Assembly (NCBI GenBank): GCA_002282385.1
Contig: NCJG01000001.1
Span: forward strand, 637,175-701,174
Source: Sphingomonadales bacterium 39-57-19
GTDB lineage: Bacteria; Pseudomonadota; Alphaproteobacteria; Sphingomonadales; Sphingomonadaceae
Reading direction: 5' to 3'
Length of the DNA: 64,000 nt
In this document: positions 38,184 through 47,061 of the stretch, piece after piece
How positions within the stretch are numbered: position 1 is the stretch's first letter
Layout of the letters: each line of letters begins with the position of its first letter
The notes under the pieces: model-generated
What the model was told of the DNA's origin: nothing
Databases searched by the model: none
The model's input: only the letters and a program-made list of their open reading frames with translations
Made by a program: the position numbers and the translations under genes

Positions 38184-40379
38184 TTATGCCGCAGCTTTAT
38201 ACAGCGTCTCGCCCTTGTCCGCCATGTCGCGGAAGCTTTTGGGTGGCGCAAAACGATTGCCAAATCGCTGTGCCAAATTGTCGGCCGTGCGAACGAAGTT
38301 CTCCAGGCCGACCGTGTCAATATAGCTCATCGGACCACCAGTGTACGGCGCAAAGCCCCAACCGAAGATGGCACCAAGATCAGCACTCTGAGGATCGCGC
38401 ACGACCTCTTCTTCAAAGCATTGCGCTGTGGCAATCAACTGGATGTACAGCAGGCGCTGTTTCACTTCGTCGACCGATGGCTGGTCTTCAGCGAGCGGGT
38501 AATGCTCCGCCATGCCCTGCCACAGCGTCTTGCGCTCACCTTTTTCGTCATAGTCATAGAAGCCGGAGCCGAAACGACGGCCCTTACGGCCCAATTTGAC
38601 GACCATCAATTCCATGAAGTCTTCGGTGCCGCTTGGTTGATACGCGTCGCCCAATTCCTTCTTGGTCGATTGCATCACGTCATAGCCAAGCTGCAATGTC
38701 GTTTCATCCAGCAACGCCAGCGGGCCAATTGGCATGCCAAGCGACTTGGCGGCATTTTCGATCAGCGCAGGTTTTACGCCCTCGGTCACCAGCTTCATCG
38801 CCTCACCCATGTACGGCGGGAATACGCGGTTGGTGAAGAAGCCGCGAACGTCCTTTACGACGATCGGGGTCTTCTTGATCTTTGCGTTATAATCAAACGC
38901 CGCGGCCATTGCCCGCTCGCCCGTCAGTTCACCCGGAATGATTTCCAGCAACGGCATTTTTTCAACCGGCGAGAAGAAGTGCAGCCCGACGAACAGTTCC
39001 GGACGTGACGAATTCTTCGCAAGACCCGTAATCGGCAATGTCGATGTATTCGACGCGAACACGACGTCCGGACCGATCACGGCCTCTGCCTTCTTAATCA
39101 CGTCTGCCTTAACATCAGGCCGTTCAAACACGGCTTCGATGATCAGGTCGACATCTTTCAGATCGTCATAATTGTCCGTCGGCGTAATCCGCGCCATGAA
39201 CGCGTCGCCCGCTTCCTTGGTCATTTTGCCACGGCTGACGGCCTTGTCGATGATCTTGCGGCTATAATCGACCGCCTTATTGGCATCTTCAAGGCTGCGG
39301 TCGAGAACGACAACGTCCATGCCGCCCTTAACGGTAACGTGCGTGATACCGGAGCCCATAAGGCCACCGCCCAATACGCCAACCTTTTTAATCTCAACCG
39401 CAGGGACGCCTGCGGGGCGGCCAGCGCCCTTTTCAGCGGCCTGTTTGTTGATGAACAAGGTACGGATCATGTTTTTCGCTTGGCTGCCCGAAAGCAGTTT
39501 CGTGAAATATTTGGATTCAACACGCAGCGCCGTGTCGAACGGCAGGATCGAACCTTCATACAGACACGACAAAATGGCCTTGATGGCGTCAAAATTGCCT
39601 TTGCTTTCCTTATGCGCCATCGCGTTCAGGCCAACGAATAGCTGAACCGCACGTGGGTCCATCGCGCCTGCGCCACCGGGGAATTTGAAATCCTTCTTGT
39701 CCCAAGGCGCCGTCGCCTTCGGATTGGCCTTTACCCATGCCTTGGCATTGGCGATCACATCCGCAGCCGGCGCAACCTCGTGCACCAGTCCCTGCGCTTT
39801 CGCCGTTGCCGGGTCGAGCGACTTGCCTTGAATAATCATCATCGCTGCGTTCTGCAGACCAATGAGGCGCGGCGCCCGCTGTGTTCCGCCGCCACCGGGC
39901 AACAGACCAACCATCACTTCGGGCATGCCGAGCTGGATTTTTGGATTGTCCGCAACGACGCGGTAATGGCACGCAAGCGCGAGTTCCAAACCGCCGCCCA
40001 GAGCAAGACCATTCAGCGCGCAAGCCACTGGCTTTGCCGACGCCTTACCGCTGCTCAGGTCCTTGGCGGATTGACCGCCGGATTCCATTTTGCGCAGCAA
40101 CGCATTCAAAGCAAAGGCTTGGTCGAACGCTTCTTTGGTGCTGCTCGCCTTTGCGCCGCCCAACATGGTCAAGTCAGCACCGGCCAGGAAACCGGATTTC
40201 TTGCCCGATGTAATGACCGCGCCCTTTACGGCTTCGTTCGTAGTGAAATCATCGACCCATTTGCCGAATTCTTCGATCAACGCGCCATTCCACACGTTCA
40301 TGGATGCATCCGGAAGGTCGATCGTCAGAAGCGCAATGCCATCGGCGTCGATATCGACGGAGAAAGTTGTGTAAGTCAT
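38184..40379 (-). CDS. 3-hydroxyacyl-CoA dehydrogenase / enoyl-CoA hydratase (FadB/FadJ-like)
   Basis: Bifunctional beta-oxidation enzyme of 731 residues. The hydratase half (1-300) contains LNGLALGGGLELALACHYRVVADNPKIQLGMPEV with the oxyanion-hole glycines and the catalytic Glu. The dehydrogenase half begins at about 325 with KVGVLGGGLMGSGITHVTVKGG (NAD-binding) and has LHFFSPVEKMPLLEIIPG and the catalytic region MGEAMKLVTEG. The start at 40379 (MTYTTFSVDIDADG) replaces a longer frame to 40445 that overlaps the next gene. The thiolase gene lies 14 bases upstream in the same operon. Confidence 0.94.
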   Translation of the reverse strand: MTYTTFSVDIDADGIALLTIDLPDASMNVWNGALIEEFGKWVDDFTTNEAVKGAVITSGKKSGFLAGADLTMLGGAKASSTKEAFDQAFALNALLRKMESGGQSAKDLSSGKASAKPVACALNGLALGGGLELALACHYRVVADNPKIQLGMPEVMVGLLPGGGGTQRAPRLIGLQNAAMMIIQGKSLDPATAKAQGLVHEVAPAADVIANAKAWVKANPKATAPWDKKDFKFPGGAGAMDPRAVQLFVGLNAMAHKESKGNFDAIKAILSCLYEGSILPFDTALRVESKYFTKLLSGSQAKNMIRTLFINKQAAEKGAGRPAGVPAVEIKKVGVLGGGLMGSGITHVTVKGGMDVVVLDRSLEDANKAVDYSRKIIDKAVSRGKMTKEAGDAFMARITPTDNYDDLKDVDLIIEAVFERPDVKADVIKKAEAVIGPDVVFASNTSTLPITGLAKNSSRPELFVGLHFFSPVEKMPLLEIIPGELTGERAMAAAFDYNAKIKKTPIVVKDVRGFFTNRVFPPYMGEAMKLVTEGVKPALIENAAKSLGMPIGPLALLDETTLQLGYDVMQSTKKELGDAYQPSGTEDFMELMVVKLGRKGRRFGSGFYDYDEKGERKTLWQGMAEHYPLAEDQPSVDEVKQRLLYIQLIATAQCFEEEVVRDPQSADLGAIFGWGFAPYTGGPMSYIDTVGLENFVRTADNLAQRFGNRFAPPKSFRDMADKGETLYKAAA

Positions 40380-40393
40380 GTTTTCGTTCCCGA

Positions 40394-41608
40394 TCAATTC
40401 ACGCGTTCGATGATGGTTGCAGTACCCATTCCGGCACCAATGCACAGCGTGGCGAGCGCAGTCGACTTGCCGGAACGCTCCAGTTCATCCAGCACGGTGC
40501 CGAGGATCATGGCACCTGTCGCGCCAAGCGGATGTCCCATGGCAATGGCACCACCGTTGACGTTGATGTCGCTATGGTCGACGTTCATCGCTTCCATGAA
40601 GCGCAGAACGACCGAGGCGAAGGCTTCGTTCAATTCCCACACATCAATGTCGCTCTTGTCCATTCCGGCCCGCGCCAGCGCCTTTTGCGCAGCGAATTCA
40701 GGGCCCGTGAGCATGATGGCGGGTTCCGAACCGATGGAGGCCATCGACACGATACGTGCACGCGCCTTCAGGCCATATTTCTCGCCAGCTTCCTTAGTGC
40801 CAATCAGCACAGCAGCCGAACCATCGACGATGCCCGAGCTGTTTCCGGCATGGTGGACATGGTTGATCTTTTCGACGTCGGGATAGCGCATGATGGCAAT
40901 GTCATCAAAGCCGGGCATCATGGTGCCCATCATCTGGAATGCAGGGGCCAATGCGCCCAATGATTGCATATCGGTTTCCGGACGCATCAATTCGTCATGG
41001 TCGAGGACGACTTCGCCAATGACATCGCGGATCGGCAGGATGGAACGCGCAAAACGCTTTTCAGCCCATGCCCGGCCAGCCCGCTTTTGGCTTTCGACAG
41101 CATAAGCATCGACATCATCACGGCTATAGCCATATTTGGTGGCGATAAGGTCTGCGGAAATGCCTTGCGGGATGAAGTAATTGGCAATCGCCGAGCGCGG
41201 GTCGATGGGCCACGCGCCGCCGTCCGAACCCATGGGCACGCGGCTCATCGATTCAATGCCGCCGCCGACAGCCAAATCGCATTCGCCCGACTTCACTTTG
41301 GCCGCAGCGATGTTCGACGCTTCCAAGCCCGATCCGCAGAAACGGTTCACCTGAATACCCGACGTTGTGTGCGGATAGCCCGCAGCCAAAACAGCGGTAC
41401 GGGTGATAACTGCGCCCTGCTCGCCTACCGGCGATACGCAACCAAAGGCCACATCTTCGATCTCTTCACCCGATAGGCCATTGCGGTCGCGAATGGCAGC
41501 CAGAACCTGCGCCGCGAGATCGATGGGCGTTATTTCATGCAGCGCGCCATCGGGCCGCCCCTTGCCACGCGGGCTACGCACCGCATCATAAATATAGGCT
41601 TCGGTCAT
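40394..41608 (-). CDS. Acetyl-CoA C-acyltransferase (thiolase)
   Basis: Cleaves 3-ketoacyl-CoA to acetyl-CoA and a shortened acyl-CoA. The nucleophilic Cys is in VNRFCGSGLEASNIAAAKV, the catalytic His in NVNGGAIAMGHPLGATGAMI and the C-terminal active Cys in ATLCIGAGMGTATII. Length 404 is typical. It lies upstream of the fadB-like gene and three bases downstream of the CoA-transferase gene, so the three form one operon for beta-oxidation. Fatty-acid breakdown is the simplest reading; sterol or other side chains are possible. Confidence 0.94.
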   Translation of the reverse strand: MTEAYIYDAVRSPRGKGRPDGALHEITPIDLAAQVLAAIRDRNGLSGEEIEDVAFGCVSPVGEQGAVITRTAVLAAGYPHTTSGIQVNRFCGSGLEASNIAAAKVKSGECDLAVGGGIESMSRVPMGSDGGAWPIDPRSAIANYFIPQGISADLIATKYGYSRDDVDAYAVESQKRAGRAWAEKRFARSILPIRDVIGEVVLDHDELMRPETDMQSLGALAPAFQMMGTMMPGFDDIAIMRYPDVEKINHVHHAGNSSGIVDGSAAVLIGTKEAGEKYGLKARARIVSMASIGSEPAIMLTGPEFAAQKALARAGMDKSDIDVWELNEAFASVVLRFMEAMNVDHSDINVNGGAIAMGHPLGATGAMILGTVLDELERSGKSTALATLCIGAGMGTATIIERVN

Positions 41609-41610
41609 AT

Positions 41611-42768
41611 TCAGTCCTTATTTGCGACCACGGCGCCTGCCGCGATCAGTTGGGAGATGTCATCGGCGCTGAGTCCCGCTTCGGCCAATATGGCCGCGTA
41701 ATCTGCACCTTTTGTTGCGATATCAAAATGGGTTGGCAAAGGCTGCGTTGCAAGACGCGGCGCGACTTGAGGGTGCAGCCAACGACCGTCGGTGACAACG
41801 GCGTGGCGTTCCGCATTTACAGGGTGTGACGCCGCCTCAACATAGTCGAGCACGGGTGTTACGCATGCGTCGGTACCGGCAAAAATCGCTTCCCAATCGT
41901 CACGCGTTTTGGTGGCGAACACATCCTCCAGCATTTCATGCTGTTTCGCGAATGCGGCGTGGTCATGCTGTGCGCCATAAGCTTCACGATCAATGGGCAA
42001 GCGCTCCATCATCGCCGCAAAAAATTGCGGCTCAATGCAGCCAACTGCCATGAACTTGCCATCGGCCGTCATGTAACAACGATAAAATGGCGCAGCGCCG
42101 TCGAGCAAATTTGCTTCACGCTTCGTCCGCCACTGGCCAACGCCGGCCATGCCATGAACAAAGCTCATCAGGCTATGCGTGCCATCGACAATTGCGGCAT
42201 CGACGATATTGCCACGCCCCGTCTGCGCACGCTCAATTATTGCGGCGAGGATGCCGTTAACGAGGAACATGGAACCGCCGCCGAAATCACCGATCATGTT
42301 GAGCGGCGGAACGGGCGGCTGACCGTCTTTGCCAATTGCGTTCAATACGCCGGTCATGCCGATATAGTTGATGTCATGACCCGCCATCTGGCTCCACGGG
42401 CCGGTCTGTCCCCAGCCAGTCATACGGCCATAGATCAAGCGCGGGTTAATGGCGTGACAGACATCAGGGCCAACACCCATACGCTCGGTCACGCCGGGCC
42501 GCAGCCCTTCGATAAGGACGTCGGCAGTTGCGACAATCTTTAACAGCGCCGCGACAGCTTCCGATTTTTTCAGGTCAAGAACCATCGACCTTTTGCCGCG
42601 CGCATCAATCGCCTTGGGAACAATCGAGCCGCCGGGACGGTCAATCACAATGACATCAGCGCCCATGTCGGACAGCAGCTGGCCAGCATATGGCCCCGGT
42701 CCAATTCCAGCGAGTTCAACGACCTTAATGCCTTTTAAGGGACCCGTTTTTGCTGGAGAATCGGTCAT
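41611..42768 (-). CDS. CaiB/BaiF family CoA-transferase (alpha-methylacyl-CoA racemase-like)
   Basis: Class III CoA-transferase fold. The start at 42768 (MTDSPAKTGPLKGIKVVELAGIGPGPYAGQLLSDMGADVIVIDRPGG) gives the standard family opening; a frame to 42792 is longer. The catalytic Asp is likely in GHDINYIGMTGVL. The early GIGPGPYAGQLLSDMGADVI segment and overall similarity favour the alpha-methylacyl-CoA racemase group, which handles 2-methyl-branched acyl-CoAs before beta-oxidation. Being in an operon with thiolase and FadB-like genes supports a role with branched chains. Confidence 0.88.
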   Translation of the reverse strand: MTDSPAKTGPLKGIKVVELAGIGPGPYAGQLLSDMGADVIVIDRPGGSIVPKAIDARGKRSMVLDLKKSEAVAALLKIVATADVLIEGLRPGVTERMGVGPDVCHAINPRLIYGRMTGWGQTGPWSQMAGHDINYIGMTGVLNAIGKDGQPPVPPLNMIGDFGGGSMFLVNGILAAIIERAQTGRGNIVDAAIVDGTHSLMSFVHGMAGVGQWRTKREANLLDGAAPFYRCYMTADGKFMAVGCIEPQFFAAMMERLPIDREAYGAQHDHAAFAKQHEMLEDVFATKTRDDWEAIFAGTDACVTPVLDYVEAASHPVNAERHAVVTDGRWLHPQVAPRLATQPLPTHFDIATKGADYAAILAEAGLSADDISQLIAAGAVVANKD

Positions 42769-42833
42769 GAAGCTTTTCCCAATATGGCGCATTTAACCGC
42801 GCGATTAAGGCGCAACTGTTAAGGTGTCGTGGC

Positions 42834-42853
42834 ACTTGACGCAAGCGTCAAGT
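42834..42853. other. Perfect palindromic hairpin downstream of acsA
   Basis: ACTTGACGC and GCGTCAAGT form a 9-base perfect inverted repeat with two bases between (8 bp with a 4-base loop in RNA). It lies 37 bases past the acsA stop on the minus strand. There is no T-run, so it may be a factor-dependent terminator, an mRNA end protector, or a protein site. Confidence 0.5.
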
Positions 42854-42889
42854 AAAGGCGAGCGCGGGAATTCTAACGCTGTGCTGACG

Positions 42890-44842
42890 TCACTGGTTCT
42901 GACGTCCCGCAATAAGCGCATCGACAACATTTGGGTCAGCAAGCGTTGACGTATCCCCCAGTGCACCAAAGTCATTTTCGGCAATCTTCCGCAAGATGCG
43001 CCGCATGATTTTGCCCGATCGCGTTTTGGGCAGTGCAGTCGTGAAATGGATATGATCGGGCGACGCAATTGGTCCGATTTCAACGCGCACCTGCTGCCGA
43101 AGTTCCGCGTGGAGTTCGTCCGACGGCTCTTCGCCGACATTTAGGGTCACATAGCAATATATGCCCTGCCCCTTTATATCGTGCGGAAACCCAACCACCG
43201 CTGCCTCTGCGACCTTGTCATGCAGCACGAGCGCGCTTTCCACCTCGGCAGTGCCCATGCGGTGGCCCGATACGTTGATAACGTCGTCGACACGGCCCGT
43301 AATCCAGTAATAGCCGTCTTCATCCCTGCGGCAGCCGTCGCCTGTAAAATATTTGCCTGCATAGGTCGAAAAATAGGTCTGCACGAAACGGTCATGATCA
43401 CCATAAACTGTGCGTGCCTGCCCCGGCCAGCTGTGCGTAATGCACAGATTGCCCGATGTTGCGCCGCCAATATGTTCATCGGCAAGCACGACGCCTTCAT
43501 TATCCACGAGCTGCGGCTGAATGCCAAAGAACGGCCGCCCTGCGCTGCCCGGTTTCATGCCATGCGCGCCGGGCAAGGTTGTGATCATCACGCCGCCGGT
43601 TTCTGTCTGCCACCATGTGTCGACAATGGGCAATTTCCCCTCGCCCACCGTTGCGTGATACCAGCGCCAAGCTTCGGGATTGATGGGCTCACCCACAGTG
43701 CCCAACAAGCGCAGCGACTTGCGCGAGCGCGCGAGAACCGGCGCATCGCCATCGCGCATCAGCGCGCGCAATGCCGTTGGCGCCGTGTAAAATATGTTCA
43801 CCTGATGCCGGTCAATAATGTCCCAGAAACGCCCACTATCGGGGTAGCTTGGGATGCCTTCGAATATCAGGCTAGTTCCGCCATTTTGTAACGGTCCATA
43901 AACGACATAGCTGTGCCCCGTGACCCAACCAATATCGGCCGAGCAAAAGAAAACCTCGCCGGGGCGATAGTCAAAGACATAATGAAATGTGCTCGCAGTC
44001 CATACCGAATAGCCACCGACGGTGTGCAACACACCCTTTGGGCTGCCCGTTGATCCTGATGTGTATAAAATGAACAAAGGGTCCTCGGCGTTCATGGGTT
44101 CGCAGGGGCAATCGTCCGACGCGCCAAAGTCGTGATACCAATGGTCGCGGCCAGCCTGCATCGCAACGGGTTCGCTTGTGTGCTGCACAACCAAAACAGC
44201 ATCGACGCCGTCCACTTTCGTCAGCGCTGCATCGATATTTGCCTTTAACGGTACCGACTTACCACCGCGCAACGCCGTGTCTGCGCAGACCACAAACCGG
44301 CTACCGCAATCTTGAATACGTCCAGCAATGGCCTCCGGCGAAAAGCCGCCAAAAACAACGCTGTGCACCGCGCCGATACGTGCGCAGGCGAGCATCGCAA
44401 CCGCGCCCTCAACGCACATGGGCATATAGATTGTAACGCGGTCCCCTTTGCCAACGCCAAGGGTCTTGAGCGCGCCAGCCATGCGCTTAACCTCCGTCAG
44501 CAACTCCGAATAGGAAACCGTTCGCGCATCTTTGGCCGGATCATCAGGCTCAAAGATAAAGGCGATCGCGTCACCCTTCCCCGCGGCAACATGGCGGTCA
44601 ACGGCGTTGTGGCAGAGGTTTAAAACACCGTCTTCATACCATTTGATCGACACGGGGTCGAACGACCAGTTGCCAATTTTCGTTGGCGGCGTGAACCAAT
44701 CGATCCGCTTGGCTTGCTCCGCCCAAAATGCATCGGGCGCGCTGATGCTTTGCGCATACATAAGGTCATAATCCGCAGCGCTGCATTGCGTGTTACGGGC
44801 CGCCGTCTCGGGAATTGGAAACCAGTCCTGATGCTCACTCAC
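42890..44842 (-). CDS. acsA: Acetyl-CoA synthetase
   Basis: Activates acetate to acetyl-CoA via acetyl-adenylate. The 650-residue protein has the P-loop [36 protein letters not shown], and the C-terminal [21 protein letters not shown]. The regulatory and catalytic Lys sits in [17 protein letters not shown], the site where homologues are acetylated. The start matches homologues ([11 protein letters not shown]). It is separated from the beta-oxidation operon by about 120 bases that hold the palindrome, so it has its own transcript. Confidence 0.97.
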   Translation of the reverse strand: MSEHQDWFPIPETAARNTQCSAADYDLMYAQSISAPDAFWAEQAKRIDWFTPPTKIGNWSFDPVSIKWYEDGVLNLCHNAVDRHVAAGKGDAIAFIFEPDDPAKDARTVSYSELLTEVKRMAGALKTLGVGKGDRVTIYMPMCVEGAVAMLACARIGAVHSVVFGGFSPEAIAGRIQDCGSRFVVCADTALRGGKSVPLKANIDAALTKVDGVDAVLVVQHTSEPVAMQAGRDHWYHDFGASDDCPCEPMNAEDPLFILYTSGSTGSPKGVLHTVGGYSVWTASTFHYVFDYRPGEVFFCSADIGWVTGHSYVVYGPLQNGGTSLIFEGIPSYPDSGRFWDIIDRHQVNIFYTAPTALRALMRDGDAPVLARSRKSLRLLGTVGEPINPEAWRWYHATVGEGKLPIVDTWWQTETGGVMITTLPGAHGMKPGSAGRPFFGIQPQLVDNEGVVLADEHIGGATSGNLCITHSWPGQARTVYGDHDRFVQTYFSTYAGKYFTGDGCRRDEDGYYWITGRVDDVINVSGHRMGTAEVESALVLHDKVAEAAVVGFPHDIKGQGIYCYVTLNVGEEPSDELHAELRQQVRVEIGPIASPDHIHFTTALPKTRSGKIMRRILRKIAENDFGALGDTSTLADPNVVDALIAGRQNQ

Positions 44843-44999
44843 TTGCTCTCTCCCGTAACACTGTTAATCCTTGTGGCCTGCTTAAGTGGAGTAGGTCCAG
44901 TGATTCAAGGCTAAAGAGTGCAAACGCCCTTCACACAGCCCAGATAGCCGCCGCACAGCGATGCGGTGGTCAAATATCCTTTGAATACAGGAAACGCAC

Positions 45000-45782
45000 A
45001 TGCCGAAATTACAAAATAAATCAGCGCTCGTGACCGGGGGAGCCCGCGGGATTGGCGAGGCGATTGCCCGCTGCTTCGCAAAAGAAGGTGCGATGGTCAT
45101 CATCGGCGATGTTGATGCCGAAAACGGCATGCGCGTCGCATCAGAAATCGGCGGCACTTTCGTTGCGCTTGATGTCTCGTCCGAAGAGGATTGGAACAAT
45201 TTGGCCAAACAGCAGCCAAGCATCGACATCGTCGTGAATAATGCCGGTATAACTGGGTTCGAAGACAGCCCCGGCCCGCATGACCCTGAAAACGCCACGC
45301 TGGCCGAATGGCACCGCGTCCACGCGATCAATCTGGACGGAACGTTCCTTGGCTGCCGTTATGCGATCAAGGCTATGCGCGCTAAGAAAGCCGGCTCCAT
45401 CATCAACATGTCCTCACGCTCTGGCTTGGTTGGTATTCCGGGTGCTGCCGCTTATGCTTCATCCAAAGCCGCGATCCGGAACCACACCAAATCCGTGGCG
45501 CTATATTGCGCGGGGCAAGGGTTGAACATTCGCTGCAATTCCATCCATCCCGCCGCGATCATGACACCGATGTGGGAAGCGTTAATTGGCGATGGACCAG
45601 ATCGTGAGGCCCGCATGGCCGCAATGGCCGCAGACACACCGCTCAAGCGCTTCGGCACGGTCGAAGAAGTCGCGGCAATTGCCCTGATGCTGGCATCGGA
45701 TGACGCAAGCTATATGACCGGAAGCGAAGTGCATCTGGACGGCGGCCTATTGGCAGGGTCTTCAGCGTCTCCGGGCGACTAA
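45000..45782 (+). CDS. SDR family NAD(P)-dependent oxidoreductase
   Basis: Classical short-chain dehydrogenase of 260 residues. It shows the cofactor motif [17 protein letters not shown], the acidic [11 protein letters not shown] that favours NAD(H), NNAGITG, the active-site [21 protein letters not shown] with YxxxK, and the C-terminal [11 protein letters not shown]. The family has very varied substrates; nothing around it fixes one, though the 3-alpha(20-beta)-hydroxysteroid dehydrogenase-like group is a fair match. It stands alone, convergent with prfB. Confidence 0.9.
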   Translation: MPKLQNKSALVTGGARGIGEAIARCFAKEGAMVIIGDVDAENGMRVASEIGGTFVALDVSSEEDWNNLAKQQPSIDIVVNNAGITGFEDSPGPHDPENATLAEWHRVHAINLDGTFLGCRYAIKAMRAKKAGSIINMSSRSGLVGIPGAAAYASSKAAIRNHTKSVALYCAGQGLNIRCNSIHPAAIMTPMWEALIGDGPDREARMAAMAADTPLKRFGTVEEVAAIALMLASDDASYMTGSEVHLDGGLLAGSSASPGD

Positions 45783-45785
45783 GCG

Positions 45786-46913
45786 TCAATCAACATCGTC
45801 AACCGAAACAGCCTCGCCCGTGACGCGCTGGGCCAATGCTGCGGCGATGAAATTGTCGAGGTCGCCGTCAAGCACATCGCTGGGTGTTGGCGACGTCACG
45901 CCGGTGCGCAGGTCTTTCACCATCTGATAGGGCTGAAGCACATAAGAACGGATTTGGTGGCCCCAACCGATTTCGGTTTTCGCCGCATATTCGCCCGATG
46001 CGACTTCTTCACGCTTGCGAAGCTCGGCTTCGTACAAGCGCGCCTTCAGCATGCCCATCGCGGTTGCGCGGTTCTTGTGCTGGCTGCGGTCATTTTGGCT
46101 AGCGACGACGATGCCGGACGGTTTGTGGGTGATACGCACGGCGGAGTCGGTCGTGTTCACGTGCTGCCCACCTGCGCCTGATGCGCGGTAGGTGTCGATC
46201 TTCAAATCGCCTTCGTTGATTTCAATGTCGATATTGTCATCAATGACAGGATAGACCCAAACGCTGGAGAAGCTGGTGTGGCGCTTCGCTGCGCTGTCAT
46301 AAGGTGAAATACGGACAAGGCGATGGACGCCGCTTTCGGTCTTGGCATAGCCATAAGCATTTTCGCCTTTGACCAGCAACGTCGCCGACTTGATGCCGGC
46401 CTGATCACCGGCCTGATAATCCACCATTTCGACTTTATAACCGCGCTGTTCGGCCCAGCGATAATACATGCGCTGGAGCATTTCGGCCCAATCCTGGCTT
46501 TCCGTGCCGCCTGCGCCAGCGTGAATTTCGATGAAGGTGTCATTGCCATCGGCCTCGCCCGACAGCAGCGCCATGACCTTGTCCTTGTCGGCACGATCCG
46601 CCAACGCCTTAAGCGATGCCGCACCTTCGTCGCCCAGCTCTGCATCGCCCTCCATTTCGGCAAGCTCGATCAGTTCAACCGTTCCGCTTTTATCGGCGTC
46701 AATTTCGCGCACGGTGCTGATGGCGGCATCAAGGCGGCGGCGCTCGCGCATAACCTCTTCAGCGGCCTTGGGATTGTCCCACAAGGTCGGGTCTTCGACC
46801 TTTGCGTTCAACTCATCAAGGCGGCGCAATGCGCGGTCCCAATCAAGCGACATCTTGACCAGGTTAAGGGCAGCATCAATGCGGGCAACATAGCCTTCTG
46901 CGTCGGCGCGCAT
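45786..46913 (-). CDS. prfB: Peptide chain release factor 2
   Basis: Recognises UGA and UAA stop codons and triggers peptide release. The catalytic GGQ is in RASGAGGQHVNTTDSAVRITH, and the codon-recognition region reads VRISPYDSAAKRHTSF. The gene is one uninterrupted frame of 375 codons, without the programmed +1 frameshift and internal UGA found near codon 25 in enterobacteria, so it lacks that autoregulation, as in many alphaproteobacteria. The Met at 46913 fits homologues only roughly; later Mets are possible. Confidence 0.95.
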   Translation of the reverse strand: MRADAEGYVARIDAALNLVKMSLDWDRALRRLDELNAKVEDPTLWDNPKAAEEVMRERRRLDAAISTVREIDADKSGTVELIELAEMEGDAELGDEGAASLKALADRADKDKVMALLSGEADGNDTFIEIHAGAGGTESQDWAEMLQRMYYRWAEQRGYKVEMVDYQAGDQAGIKSATLLVKGENAYGYAKTESGVHRLVRISPYDSAAKRHTSFSSVWVYPVIDDNIDIEINEGDLKIDTYRASGAGGQHVNTTDSAVRITHKPSGIVVASQNDRSQHKNRATAMGMLKARLYEAELRKREEVASGEYAAKTEIGWGHQIRSYVLQPYQMVKDLRTGVTSPTPSDVLDGDLDNFIAAALAQRVTGEAVSVDDVD

Positions 46914-47061
46914 GGGAAAACTCCAAGGGAATGAAAAACGTCAGGCGCGGCCTTTAACCGAAACGCCCGCGAAGTCAAAGCCAGCTAATTGCGCCAACGT
47001 TCGTCGGCTTACCCATTTGGCGCCCCAATTTAGGACGAAACGCCCTAAATCAGGCGGATGA

